A DNA stretch of 64,000 nucleotides from Ramlibacter alkalitolerans (GTDB taxonomy: Bacteria > Pseudomonadota > Gammaproteobacteria > Burkholderiales > Burkholderiaceae_C): NCBI RefSeq assembly GCF_016722765.1, contig NZ_JAEQND010000004.1, forward strand, positions 248,001 through 312,000, read 5' to 3'. The translations under genes were made by a program, and so were the position numbers. Of this stretch, positions 45,482-53,306 are shown in pieces; within the stretch, counting starts at the first letter, position 1; the number at the start of each line of letters is the position of its first letter. The notes under the pieces were generated by a model that saw only the letters and a program-made list of their open reading frames with translations, was not told the DNA's origin and ran no database searches.

Positions 45482-46770
45482 GCGAGCACCTCGCGCGGAT
45501 CGGCGATGCGGCCGCGCAGGGCCGAGGCGGCGACGGTGTACGGCGAGGCGAGGTAGACCTGCGCGCTCGCCGAACCCATGCGGCCCTTGAAATTGCGCGC
45601 CGTGGTCGCGATGACCGTCGCCCCGTCCGGGATGCTGCCGCCGTAGCCGGAGCAGGCGCCGCAGGAGGTGGGCAGCAGTTCGGCGCCCGCTTCGCGCAGG
45701 GCGCCGAGCACGCCTTCGGCTTCGGCGGCCTGCTGGTCCTGCAGGCTGGCCGGGGCGACCATCAGGCGCGTGCCGGCGGCGACGTGCTGGCCGCGCAGCA
45801 CGGTTGCGGCCGCGCGCAGGTCGTCGAGCTTGGCGCCCGTGCAGGCGCCGATGTAGGCGACCTGCACCGGCGTGTCGCCGTACTCGCCGACGGCGTGGGT
45901 GTTGGCCGGGCTGTGCGGCGCCGCCACCTGGGGCGCGAGGGCCGCGGCGTCGAACGAGAAGGTGCGGGCGACGCTTTCGTCCACGTCCGCATCCGTATGC
46001 CAGCCGTCGATCTCGATCGCCTCGGCCGGCACGCCGGCGGCCAGCAGCCACTCGCGCGTGACCGCGTCAGGCGCGATCAGGCCGGCCTGCGCGCCCATCT
46101 CGGCACTCATGTTCGACAGCGTCATGCGTTCCTGCATCGAAAGCGCCTGCACGGCGGGCCCGCAGAATTCGACCGCCTGGTAGTCGGCGCCGTTCATGCC
46201 GAAGCGGCCCGTCAGGTGCAGGACCATGTCCTTGGCGGAGACGCCGGCGCCGAGCCGGCCGTCCCACCACATGCGCAGCGTGAGCGGCACCCGCACCCAG
46301 ATCTCGCCCGTGACGACCACGCCGAGCATTTCCGTCGCGCCGATGCCGAACATGTAGGCACCGAAGGCGCCGCCGGTGGGCGAGTGCGAATCGCCCCCAA
46401 CGCAGAACATGCCGGGGCGCACGTGCCCCTTCTGCGGCAGCACCACGTGGCAGATGCCGATGGAATCGTAGACATGCGGCAGTTGCTGCTCGCGCGCCCA
46501 GTCGCGCGCGATGCGCACGATGCGGCGCGAATCCTCGTCGCGCTCGGGCACGTAGTGGTCCATCACCAGCACCACCCGCTCCTTGTCCCAGATCTTCGCG
46601 CCCAGCTCGTCGAGCATGGGCTGCAGGCGGCGCGGCCCGGACGAATCGTGGAACATCGCGAGGTCCACGCGGCAGTTCACGATCTCGCCCGGTGCCACGT
46701 GCGGGCGGCCGCTGGCGCGGGCGATGAGTTTTTGCGCCAGCGTCTGCGGCGGGGGCGGCGGGGAATGCAT
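45478..46770 (-). CDS. Aconitase-superfamily dehydratase, large subunit (LeuC-like)
   Basis: 430 residues. The [4Fe-4S] ligand cysteines are in YIGACTGAKLDDLR and in LPTSCGACSGYG, and the substrate loop GGDSHSPTGGAFGAYMFG is intact. The length is that of isopropylmalate-isomerase or homoaconitase large subunits. Together with the small subunit it would interconvert or dehydrate a hydroxy-dicarboxylate. It lies 16 bp behind the GntR gene. Confidence 0.9.
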   Translation of the reverse strand: MHSPPPPPQTLAQKLIARASGRPHVAPGEIVNCRVDLAMFHDSSGPRRLQPMLDELGAKIWDKERVVLVMDHYVPERDEDSRRIVRIARDWAREQQLPHVYDSIGICHVVLPQKGHVRPGMFCVGGDSHSPTGGAFGAYMFGIGATEMLGVVVTGEIWVRVPLTLRMWWDGRLGAGVSAKDMVLHLTGRFGMNGADYQAVEFCGPAVQALSMQERMTLSNMSAEMGAQAGLIAPDAVTREWLLAAGVPAEAIEIDGWHTDADVDESVARTFSFDAAALAPQVAAPHSPANTHAVGEYGDTPVQVAYIGACTGAKLDDLRAAATVLRGQHVAAGTRLMVAPASLQDQQAAEAEGVLGALREAGAELLPTSCGACSGYGGSIPDGATVIATTARNFKGRMGSASAQVYLASPYTVAASALRGRIADPREVLA

Positions 46771-46786
46771 GGATGCCTTTCTTCGC

Positions 46787-47578
46787 TCAGGACAGGATTT
46801 CGTTGGCCACGATGCGCGCCTCGATGCCGCCGACCTCGGACAGCTCCATCCGGTATTCGTAGCGGTCCGGACGGTACAGGCCATGCAGCAGCTGCACGGG
46901 CCGGTCGTCGACGTCGTGCACCAGGCGGCGCACCCACAGCAGGGCCGCGCCGACCGGCACCTGGAGTTCGGCCGCCACCTTGATGTCGGCCTGGCGCGCC
47001 GAGATGCTCTGCACGGCGCGGCCGGGCTGCACGCCGCCGGCCTGGAGCAGCTCCAGGATCGGCTTGCTCGCGAGCTCGGCGCGGCCGAAACCGCGCACCA
47101 GGAACTCGGGCACGTAGGTCGTGATGTACGACAGCGGGCCGGCGGCGGTGCTGCGGCGGCGCACCGCCTTGCGCACCTTGTCGCCCTCGGGCAGCTGCAG
47201 CGCCGCGGCGAGTTCGGCCGTTGCAGGCATGGCGCGCCACTCGATCACCTTCACGGTGGTGCCGCGGCTGACGCTCACGATGTTGGCCAGCAGGCCTTGC
47301 AGCGGCTCGGCGGCCGGTGACACGGCGGCGGCACCGCGCGCTCCTGGGGCCCGCGGCGCGGGGCGCGAGCGGCGGCCGTTCTCGCGCACGATGCGGCCTT
47401 CCTGCGCGAGCTGCTCCAGCGCGCGGCGCACGGTGACGCGGCCGACCCCGAAGTCGCGGGCCAGCTCCATCTCGCCGGGCAGGCCGTCGCCATGGCGGCC
47501 ATCCTGCAATTGCTCGAGCAGCACCAGGTACACCTGGTGGTACTTGGAGATCGGCAGGGTGTGGGCTCGCTCGCGCAT
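46787..47578 (-). CDS. GntR/HutC-family transcriptional regulator
   Basis: 263 residues: winged helix at about 10-75 (ELARDFGVGRVTVRRALEQL), an Arg/Pro/Ala-rich linker of about 35 residues, and a UTRA ligand-binding domain from about 100. It is the first gene of the dehydratase-lyase-Bug cluster. A 20-bp palindrome containing the -10 box lies 2 bp in front of its start codon, so strong autoregulation is predicted. The effector is probably the pathway substrate. Confidence 0.9.
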   Translation of the reverse strand: MRERAHTLPISKYHQVYLVLLEQLQDGRHGDGLPGEMELARDFGVGRVTVRRALEQLAQEGRIVRENGRRSRPAPRAPGARGAAAVSPAAEPLQGLLANIVSVSRGTTVKVIEWRAMPATAELAAALQLPEGDKVRKAVRRRSTAAGPLSYITTYVPEFLVRGFGRAELASKPILELLQAGGVQPGRAVQSISARQADIKVAAELQVPVGAALLWVRRLVHDVDDRPVQLLHGLYRPDRYEYRMELSEVGGIEARIVANEILS

Positions 47579-47580
47579 GG

Positions 47581-47600
47581 CTGTCCTAATTATAGGACAG
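47581..47600 (-). promoter_or_regulatory. Operator palindrome containing the gntR -10 box
   Basis: CTGTCCTAATTATAGGACAG: 8-bp perfect arms around ATTA, HutC-type symmetry. Read on the minus strand it contains a perfect TATAAT. Only 10 nt separate that hexamer from the ATG at 47578, so transcription would begin within a few bases of the start codon, giving a leaderless or nearly leaderless message. The -35 region is weak. Confidence 0.75.
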
Positions 47601-47656
47601 GTCCGGGCGCGAAGCTCGCGCGGGAGCGGGTACCGGCAGCCGGTGGCCTCCGGACC

Positions 47657-47786
47657 GGACCAGGACGGGTCCCTGTCCGTCTCTGCGACTGTCCCCCGGC
47701 GCGGATGAGAACCGTTGCCCGAGTTGGCGACACGCCCGCGCCTCCTCCTTGATGTCGCCGAGCCGGACAGGGACCCGTCCTGGTCC
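47657..47786. repeat. Paired-arm inverted repeat element, copy 2
   Basis: Perfect 23-bp inverted arms at 47657-47679 and 47764-47786 enclose an 84-bp centre. It shares with the element at 116-240 the blocks gtcccccggcgcgg (47691-47704) and cgcccgcgcctcctcctt (47733-47750) at the same offset, plus CAGGACGG and TGTCCG in the arms. The arm interior differs between copies (GGATTTGTCC against GGGTCCCTGTCC), with the matching change in the opposite arm. It lies in the gene-free stretch between gntR and the GAF gene. Confidence 0.85.
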
Positions 47787-47847
47787 TGCGGCGTGCGGGT
47801 GGGAGACGGCTGCCCCCTGCGACGCTCGCAGGAGCCGCACTGTTCCG

Positions 47848-48128
47848 CGTCGCGGCAGGCGCTGCGCGGTGTGGGCCCGCAATCAGGAGCAATCACCTGA
47901 AAGGATGCTGCCGGCGGCGGAGCGGGCTACGCAGCGAAGCGATGCGAGCCCGCGTACGTTTCTGGCCATCGCACCACTTGTTTGAGTCTGAAGTCGGACC
48001 GCGAGCGGTTCGACTTCGGACGAGTTGTGGTGCGCGACGCCGCCGGCAGCGTCCTTTCAGGGCAGTCGGCGCGCGAAGCCGCCGACCGATGCTCCGCGGG
48101 CCCGCACCGCGCAGCGCCTGCCGCGACG
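47848..48128 (+). repeat. Giant nested inverted repeat, candidate structured RNA
   Basis: The segment folds almost end to end. Helices: 47848-47880 with 48096-48128 (33 pairs), 47886-47894 with 48088-48095 (8 pairs, one bulged A), 47897-47919 with 48038-48060 (23 pairs), 47970-47977 with 48027-48034, and 47986-48001 with 48006-48021 (16 pairs, CGAG loop). Side hairpins: 47922-47928/47947-47953 and 48065-48070/48081-48086. All four non-Watson-Crick pairs are G-U on the plus strand and would be A-C on the minus strand. Smaller hairpins flank it at 47817-47831 and 48150-48170. No plausible protein is encoded between 47601 and 48215. Whether it is transcribed is unknown. Confidence 0.8.
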
Positions 48129-48215
48129 GACCCCGCACTACGAAGCGGGCGCAGGGTTTCCAAACCTGCGTCCCGAAAGAGGCGAAGAGCCAGAGAATGC
48201 CTCAGGCGCGCCGGC

Positions 48216-48800
48216 TCACGCATCGGGCTCGGGGGTTCCGAGAGCCGTTGCAAGCTGCAGGATGAAAGGCCGCGCCACCAACGCGAGCAGGCGCACCGCA
48301 GCGATCTCGTGCGCCTGCCACTGCGGGCGGGTTCCCAGCACGTTGAAGGTCGCGCGCGTCCGGCCGCCGCTCAGCACGGGCGCGTTGATCACACTGCGCA
48401 GGCCGAGGGAGGTGATCAGCGCGACGTCGTCGAACGCGGCCGCGAGGGCGGCCTCGCCCTCGCCGACGAAGAGCTCGCCGTGCACCAGCAACTGCTCGGT
48501 CCATGGCGTGCGCAGCTTGCGCTTGCGCCCGCCGACGGGATAGGCCTGCGGGTCCGACGTCCAGGCCCGCAGCAGATGGAGTTCACCCGGCGGGTCCTGC
48601 GGCCGCGTCGCATCCACGTTCACCGTGAGCAGACCGGGCCCCAGCAAGGCGCGCCGGGCGGCGTCGATGTGGGCCAGCGCTGCAGCCGGATCCTCGCAGC
48701 GGTGCAGCGCGTCGCACAGCCGCTGGCTCTGTGCGAGCAGCACGGCGGCATCGGCGACGCCGTTCCCGGCGCCGGGCAGCGCGGCGCTCTCGATCGCCAC
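48216..48800 (-). CDS. GAF-domain protein
   Basis: 194 residues from a GTG at 48800, 2 bp after the stop of the Bug gene. The sequence reads as a GAF sensor: a helical start (AAVLLAQSQRLCDALHRC), strands LLTVNVDATRP and a C-terminal RSVINAPVLSGGRTRATFNVLG typical of the fold, closed by a helix. There is no output domain, so it may be a small-molecule-binding partner. Its association with Bug and gamma-glutamyltransferase genes suggests a role with that pathway, by inference. Confidence 0.75.
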   Translation of the reverse strand: MAIESAALPGAGNGVADAAVLLAQSQRLCDALHRCEDPAAALAHIDAARRALLGPGLLTVNVDATRPQDPPGELHLLRAWTSDPQAYPVGGRKRKLRTPWTEQLLVHGELFVGEGEAALAAAFDDVALITSLGLRSVINAPVLSGGRTRATFNVLGTRPQWQAHEIAAVRLLALVARPFILQLATALGTPEPDA

Positions 48801-48802
48801 TT

Positions 48803-49768
48803 TCAGTCCAGCTTGATCGCCAGGTCCCGGATGACCTTGCCGTAGCGCTCGGTGTCGGACTTGAGCTGCGCTGCCAGCTGCTCCGGGGTGCTGATCACGA
48901 GGTCGACGCCGATCGCATCCATGCGCGCGCGCATCTCCGGCAGCGCCAGCGCCTTGTTGATCTCGGCGTTCAGGTGCTGCACCAGTTCGCGCGGCATGCC
49001 GACGGGTCCGAACACGGCATACCAGACGCTCATCTCGTAGCCAGGGAGCACCTCGGCCACCGTGGGCGTGTCGGGCAGCAGCTTGGAACGCTTCGGTTCG
49101 GTCACCGCCAGCAGCTTCAGCTTGCCCGCCTTCACGTGCGGCAGCGTCTGCGTGCCGGCGGAGAACAGCACCTGCGTCTCGTTGGCCACCGTGGCCAGCA
49201 CCGCCGGCGAGCCGCCCTTGTACGGCACGTGCAGCATCTGGATGCCGGCGGCCTTGTTGAACATCTCGGCGCTCAGGTGGTTGGTGGAGCCGGCGCCTGC
49301 GGAGGCATAGGCGAGCTTGCCCGGGTTGGCCTTGGCGTAGGCGATGAACTCGCGCAGGTTCTTCGCAGGCACCGACGGGTTGACGACCATCGTGTTGATC
49401 ACGTTGGCCACCAGCGCGATGGGCGTGAAATCGTCGGAGCCCCGGAACGGCATGCTGGCCATCAGCGCGGGATTCATCGCGTGGGTGCTCATCGAGCCGA
49501 TCAGCAGCGTGTAGCCGTCCGGCTTGGCCTTCGCCACCGCGGCGGAGCCGATGTTGCCGGATGCGCCGGCGCGGTTGTCGACCACCACCGGCTGGCCCAT
49601 GGACTTCGTGAGCTGCTCGCCGATCGCGCGGGCCAGGATGTCGGTGGACCCGCCCGGCGCCCAGGGGACGATCAGCGTGATGGGGCGCTCCGGGTAGGCC
49701 GCGAGCGCCGCGTGGGCGACGAAGGCGAGAGCGAGGCCCAGCAGCGCGCGGCGGAAGTTGTTGAACAT
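48803..49768 (-). CDS. Bug-family periplasmic receptor 6
   Basis: 321 residues. The signal peptide ends near residue 23 (AALA), followed by YPERPITLIVPWAPGGSTD and VVDNRAGASGNIG, full Bug motifs. It lies 35 bp after the gamma-glutamyltransferase-like gene and directly before the GAF gene on the same strand. The ligand could be a glutamyl compound or its carboxylate product. The start ATG at 49768 is preceded by aggaaacctcc. Confidence 0.92.
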   Translation of the reverse strand: MFNNFRRALLGLALAFVAHAALAAYPERPITLIVPWAPGGSTDILARAIGEQLTKSMGQPVVVDNRAGASGNIGSAAVAKAKPDGYTLLIGSMSTHAMNPALMASMPFRGSDDFTPIALVANVINTMVVNPSVPAKNLREFIAYAKANPGKLAYASAGAGSTNHLSAEMFNKAAGIQMLHVPYKGGSPAVLATVANETQVLFSAGTQTLPHVKAGKLKLLAVTEPKRSKLLPDTPTVAEVLPGYEMSVWYAVFGPVGMPRELVQHLNAEINKALALPEMRARMDAIGVDLVISTPEQLAAQLKSDTERYGKVIRDLAIKLD

Positions 49769-49803
49769 GGAGGTTTCCTTTGTTGCGAGTCGGAAAGGGA
49801 AAT

Positions 49804-51639
49804 TCAGCGCCCCACCGCATAGCCCTGCATGCCGCGCGGATTGGCGGCGGCACGCAGCACGGTGCGGCCGCGGGTGTCGGTGCTGCGAGCGGCGGCGCAC
49901 ATGCGGCTTTCGGACCAGGGCTCGCCGACGTTCACCTGGTGACCCAGCGCCCGCAGGCGCTCGATCTCGGGTGCATCGAAGCGGGATTCGAGCTGCAGCG
50001 TGTTCAGTACCGTGCTCCGCGGCCAGAAGGAACTGGGCGCATGCTTGACGTGCCAGGCCGGGGCATCGATCGCCTCCTGCAGGTTCATGCCATGCACCGC
50101 GTGGCGCAGGAAGAACGCCACGGACCACTGGTCCTGCTGGTCGCCGCCGGGGGTGCCGAAGGCCAGGTAAGGTTCGCCGTCGCGCAGGGCAAGCGTCGGC
50201 GACAGCGTCGTGCAGGGCGCGACCCGCGGCGTGACCGTGTTCGGGAGGCCCTCGTCCATCCAGGTCATCTGCAGGCGCGTGCTGATGCCGAAGCCCAGGG
50301 CCGGGATCGCCGGACTCGACGAGAGCCAGCCGCCCGAGGGCGTCGCCGCGACCATGTTGCCCTGGCGGTCGACCACGTCGACGTGGCAGGTGTCGCCGAC
50401 GAAGATCTCGCGCTCCGCCCATTCCGAGGGCGGCGGCAGCGTGGCGAAGGTCGGTTCACCGACGCCGAAACGGATCTCCGCGTTCTGCAGCGTGCGGGCC
50501 GCGACTCCGAGGTCCGGCATGCGCGGCGCGACGTCCAGCGGTTGCCCGGGCCGCAGCACCTGCGAGGCGCGGTGCGGATCGATCAGCGCCCAGCGCGCCC
50601 GCAGGTAATCGTCGGACAGCAGGGCCTGCTGCAGGCGCTCCTGCGCGCCCGGCGCGGTGCCGTACCAGGCCAGGCGATCCGCCAGCGCCAGCTTCGCCGC
50701 CTCGCTCACCAGGTGCACGAAGTCCGCCGTGCCGGGGCCATGCGCGGCCAGGTCGGCCTGGCGCAGCACGCCAAGCTGCTGCAGGAACATCGGGCCCTGG
50801 CTCCAGAAGCCGCACTTGGCCACCGTGTAGCGGCCGAAGTCGGCGGTCACCGGGGCGTCGGCCTGCAGTCGCCACTCCGCCAGGTCCTCGTAGCGCAGCA
50901 GGCCGGTGTGCCGCTCGCCGCTGGTGTCGTACACCGCCTCGCTGCGGTAGTAGCGGTCGATCTCGCGCGCAACGAAACCCTGCTGCCAGCCACGGATCGC
51001 GGCATCGATCACCCCGGTGCGCGTGCTGGCCTCCCCCTGCGCGGTCTGCAGGATGCGCTCGTAGGTGGCCGCCAGGGCCGGCAGCGTGTGCAGCGAGCCC
51101 GGCATCGGAACCTTGCCGCCGGGCAGCCAGACCGCGGCCGACGAATGCCAGTGCTGCGCGAACAGCTCGCGCACCGCGAGAATGGCCTGCGACAGGCGCG
51201 GCAGCACCGGGAAACCATCGCGGGCGTAGCCGATCGCAGGCGCGAGCACATCGGCCAGTTCCCAGCTGCCGTGGTCGCGCAGCATCACGAGCCAGGTGGT
51301 GAACGCCGCCGGCACCACGGCCGGGAGCAGGCCGATGCCCGGAACCTGCTCGAAGCCGAGGGACCGAAAAGCCGCGACGCTCGCCTCCTGCGGCGCAGGC
51401 CCCTGCCCTCGCAGCGCGTGCATGCGGCGCTGGCGCTCGTCCCACAGGAGGATCGGCACCTCGCCGCCGGGCCCGTTCAGGTGCGGCTCGACGACCTGCA
51501 GCACGAAGCCGGCGGCGACCGCGGCATCGAAGGCGTTGCCACCGCGCTCGAGGACGCCCATCGCCGTCTGCGACGCCAGCCAATGCGTGGAGGAAGCGAC
51601 GCCGAAGGTGCCGGTGATTTCAGGACGGGTCGTGAACAT
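49804..51639 (-). CDS. Gamma-glutamyltransferase-family protein
   Basis: 611 residues of the Ntn-hydrolase family. The N-terminal TFGVASSTHWLASQTAMGVL and GGNAFDAAVAAGFVLQVVEP are typical, and the self-processing nucleophile Thr lies in EIFVGDTCHVDVVDRQGN (Thr-Cys-His where the classical enzyme has Thr-Thr-His). The region TPSGGWLSSSPAIPALGF follows. No secretory signal is visible, so it may be cytoplasmic. The ATG at 51639 is preferred to one at 51693 that would extend over the divergent promoter. Related proteins include acylases and oxamate-type hydrolases, so the substrate is open. Confidence 0.87.
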   Translation of the reverse strand: MFTTRPEITGTFGVASSTHWLASQTAMGVLERGGNAFDAAVAAGFVLQVVEPHLNGPGGEVPILLWDERQRRMHALRGQGPAPQEASVAAFRSLGFEQVPGIGLLPAVVPAAFTTWLVMLRDHGSWELADVLAPAIGYARDGFPVLPRLSQAILAVRELFAQHWHSSAAVWLPGGKVPMPGSLHTLPALAATYERILQTAQGEASTRTGVIDAAIRGWQQGFVAREIDRYYRSEAVYDTSGERHTGLLRYEDLAEWRLQADAPVTADFGRYTVAKCGFWSQGPMFLQQLGVLRQADLAAHGPGTADFVHLVSEAAKLALADRLAWYGTAPGAQERLQQALLSDDYLRARWALIDPHRASQVLRPGQPLDVAPRMPDLGVAARTLQNAEIRFGVGEPTFATLPPPSEWAEREIFVGDTCHVDVVDRQGNMVAATPSGGWLSSSPAIPALGFGISTRLQMTWMDEGLPNTVTPRVAPCTTLSPTLALRDGEPYLAFGTPGGDQQDQWSVAFFLRHAVHGMNLQEAIDAPAWHVKHAPSSFWPRSTVLNTLQLESRFDAPEIERLRALGHQVNVGEPWSESRMCAAARSTDTRGRTVLRAAANPRGMQGYAVGR

Positions 51640-51730
51640 CGCCCGCAGTGTAGGCCGCTGGAATAGCCCAGACAGCATATCTTTCGATGGCACGATGCAG
51701 TGGCTGCTATGGCACGGCTAGCATGCGGGC

Positions 51731-52669
51731 ATGTCCACGCCGACCCTGCAACGCCTCTCCTCGCGACTGAAGCTGCGCCACTTCGTGCTGCTGGCGGAGC
51801 TCGACCGCGAGCGCTCCATCAGCCGTACCGCGCAGCAGCTGAACCTGGCGCAGCCGACCGTCACCCGGGCGCTGGCGGAGATCGAGGACATCTTCATGAC
51901 GCCGCTGTTCGTCCGCGGTCGACGCGGCCTGGAGGCCACGGCCGCCGGCGAGCTCGTGCTGGCACGCGCACGCAACGCCCTGCTCGATGCGTCCGCGCTG
52001 GAGCAGGACCTCGCATCGCTCACCGCCGGCTTCCAGGGCGTGCTGCGCATCGGCGTCATCCCCTATCTGTCGAACAGGACCCATGACGCCCTCTGGCGGC
52101 ACCTGCTGCCGTTACGCCCCGCGCTCGGCTTCGTCGTCGAGGAAGCCACCTCGGACCGCCTGCTGGAAGCCGTCACGAGCCGGCGGCTCGATTGCGCGAT
52201 CTGCCGGTTCACCTCCGCGCGTGCGGACAGCGGCCTCGTGCAGCAGCACCTGTATCCCCAGGAGCCCAGGCTGGTGGTTTCGCGGGCCGCGGCCAGGCGG
52301 CTGGCACGGCGCGGCATCGACTGGGGTGCGTTCAGCTCGCTGAAGTGGATCCTCCCGCCGCAGCACTCGCCGATCCGCGACATGGTCCATGCGATCTTCG
52401 CTTCGGCCGGACAGCAGGTACCGGCGCCCGTGCTCGAGGCCTACGCGCAGAAGACGGTCGGTTCGGTGCTGCGCCAGCTGCCCGACGCCATCACCATCCT
52501 GCCCGACGACATCGCCTTGGAGGTGGCCGAGGCCAGCGGCGCCAGTGTCCTGCCGCAACGGCTGCAGTGGAATCTCCCGCCGGTGGGCATGGTGCGGCGC
52601 GCCGACCTCAGCAACGCGCAACGGGTCGACGGTATCGCGCAGGCCCTGCGCGGCGGGTCGGCTGCATGA
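51731..52669 (+). CDS. LysR-family transcriptional regulator (gamma-glutamyltransferase cluster)
   Basis: 312 residues. The HTH is at about residues 12-70 (SISRTAQQLNLAQPTVTRAL), and the effector domain from about 98 (GFQGVLRIGVIPYLSNRT). It resembles regulators of the PcaQ/GbpR branch, which carry the LKLRHFVLLAELDRERS start. It is divergent from the gamma-glutamyltransferase/Bug/GAF genes, with a 91-bp gap containing the AT-rich stretch CATATCTTTCGATGG, and probably controls them. Confidence 0.92.
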   Translation: MSTPTLQRLSSRLKLRHFVLLAELDRERSISRTAQQLNLAQPTVTRALAEIEDIFMTPLFVRGRRGLEATAAGELVLARARNALLDASALEQDLASLTAGFQGVLRIGVIPYLSNRTHDALWRHLLPLRPALGFVVEEATSDRLLEAVTSRRLDCAICRFTSARADSGLVQQHLYPQEPRLVVSRAAARRLARRGIDWGAFSSLKWILPPQHSPIRDMVHAIFASAGQQVPAPVLEAYAQKTVGSVLRQLPDAITILPDDIALEVAEASGASVLPQRLQWNLPPVGMVRRADLSNAQRVDGIAQALRGGSAA

Positions 52670-52715
52670 CCTGCCCGTCCGGCCGGCGCTGGCAAGGCCG
52701 ACGCCCGAAGATTTC

Positions 52716-53198
52716 TCAGGCCTGCTGCGACACCAGCCGCGGCAGCCCGCCGGCCTCGACCAGGCCCTCGAGCACGTGCCGGGCAGCCGCAACCAGGGCG
52801 GGATATCGGTCCGGCGCGGGATACGTGCACCCGTGCACCACCAGGTGTCGGTAGTGGTCCGCCAGTTCGAACAACTGCCAGGTTTCCTCGCCGTAGCGGT
52901 CCTGCGGCGAGCCGGCCTCATAGAGCCGAAGGGCCTCTTCCACGAGCTCCAGCGGAGCCTTCAGCGCGACCTGCCGATAACGAAAGTGCGCGCTGGACGC
53001 CGGCCGGCCGGGCGCGTGGACGATGAGGGAGCGCGCCAGGGCCTCCACCGCAGAGACGGCCGTTACCAGCCGGGTCGGCCCGATCTCGCCTTCTGCCCGG
53101 GCCAGGCGCTGGCGGATGACGCCCAGCCGGGCGGCCGGCCTGGAGCTCGCGTTCGCGCCTCGCAGTTGCTCCAGTTCTTCGCGTAGCTCATCAAACAT
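52716..53198 (-). CDS. Hypothetical alpha-helical protein
   Basis: 160 residues, almost entirely helical and charged; the segment LVTAVSAVEALARSLIVH and LADHYRHLVVHGCTYP suggest a HEPN- or abortive-infection-like helical bundle, but the R-x4-6-H catalytic motif of HEPN nucleases is not clear, so I make no call. No signal or membrane segment. It stands alone between the LysR gene and the acyl-CoA dehydrogenase gene. Confidence 0.6.
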   Translation of the reverse strand: MFDELREELEQLRGANASSRPAARLGVIRQRLARAEGEIGPTRLVTAVSAVEALARSLIVHAPGRPASSAHFRYRQVALKAPLELVEEALRLYEAGSPQDRYGEETWQLFELADHYRHLVVHGCTYPAPDRYPALVAAARHVLEGLVEAGGLPRLVSQQA

Positions 53199-53306
53199 GT
53201 GAGCAAGTGTAGGTCAGGCATTCCCGCCGGACACCGCGGCGCCCCCGCCATCCGGCCTCCGTGTCGCGGCGCAGAGACAGGTCGGGCGCGCCGGGTGTGT
53301 GACGGG

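Noticed and set aside
47601..48215. CRISPR array or tRNA-like structure in the structured gap
   Set aside because: There are no regularly spaced direct repeats and no cloverleaf with a CCA end; the repeats are inverted and nested.
52716..53198. HEPN-type toxin
   Set aside because: Helical bundle is plausible, but no clear R-x4-6-H motif and no antitoxin-like neighbour.
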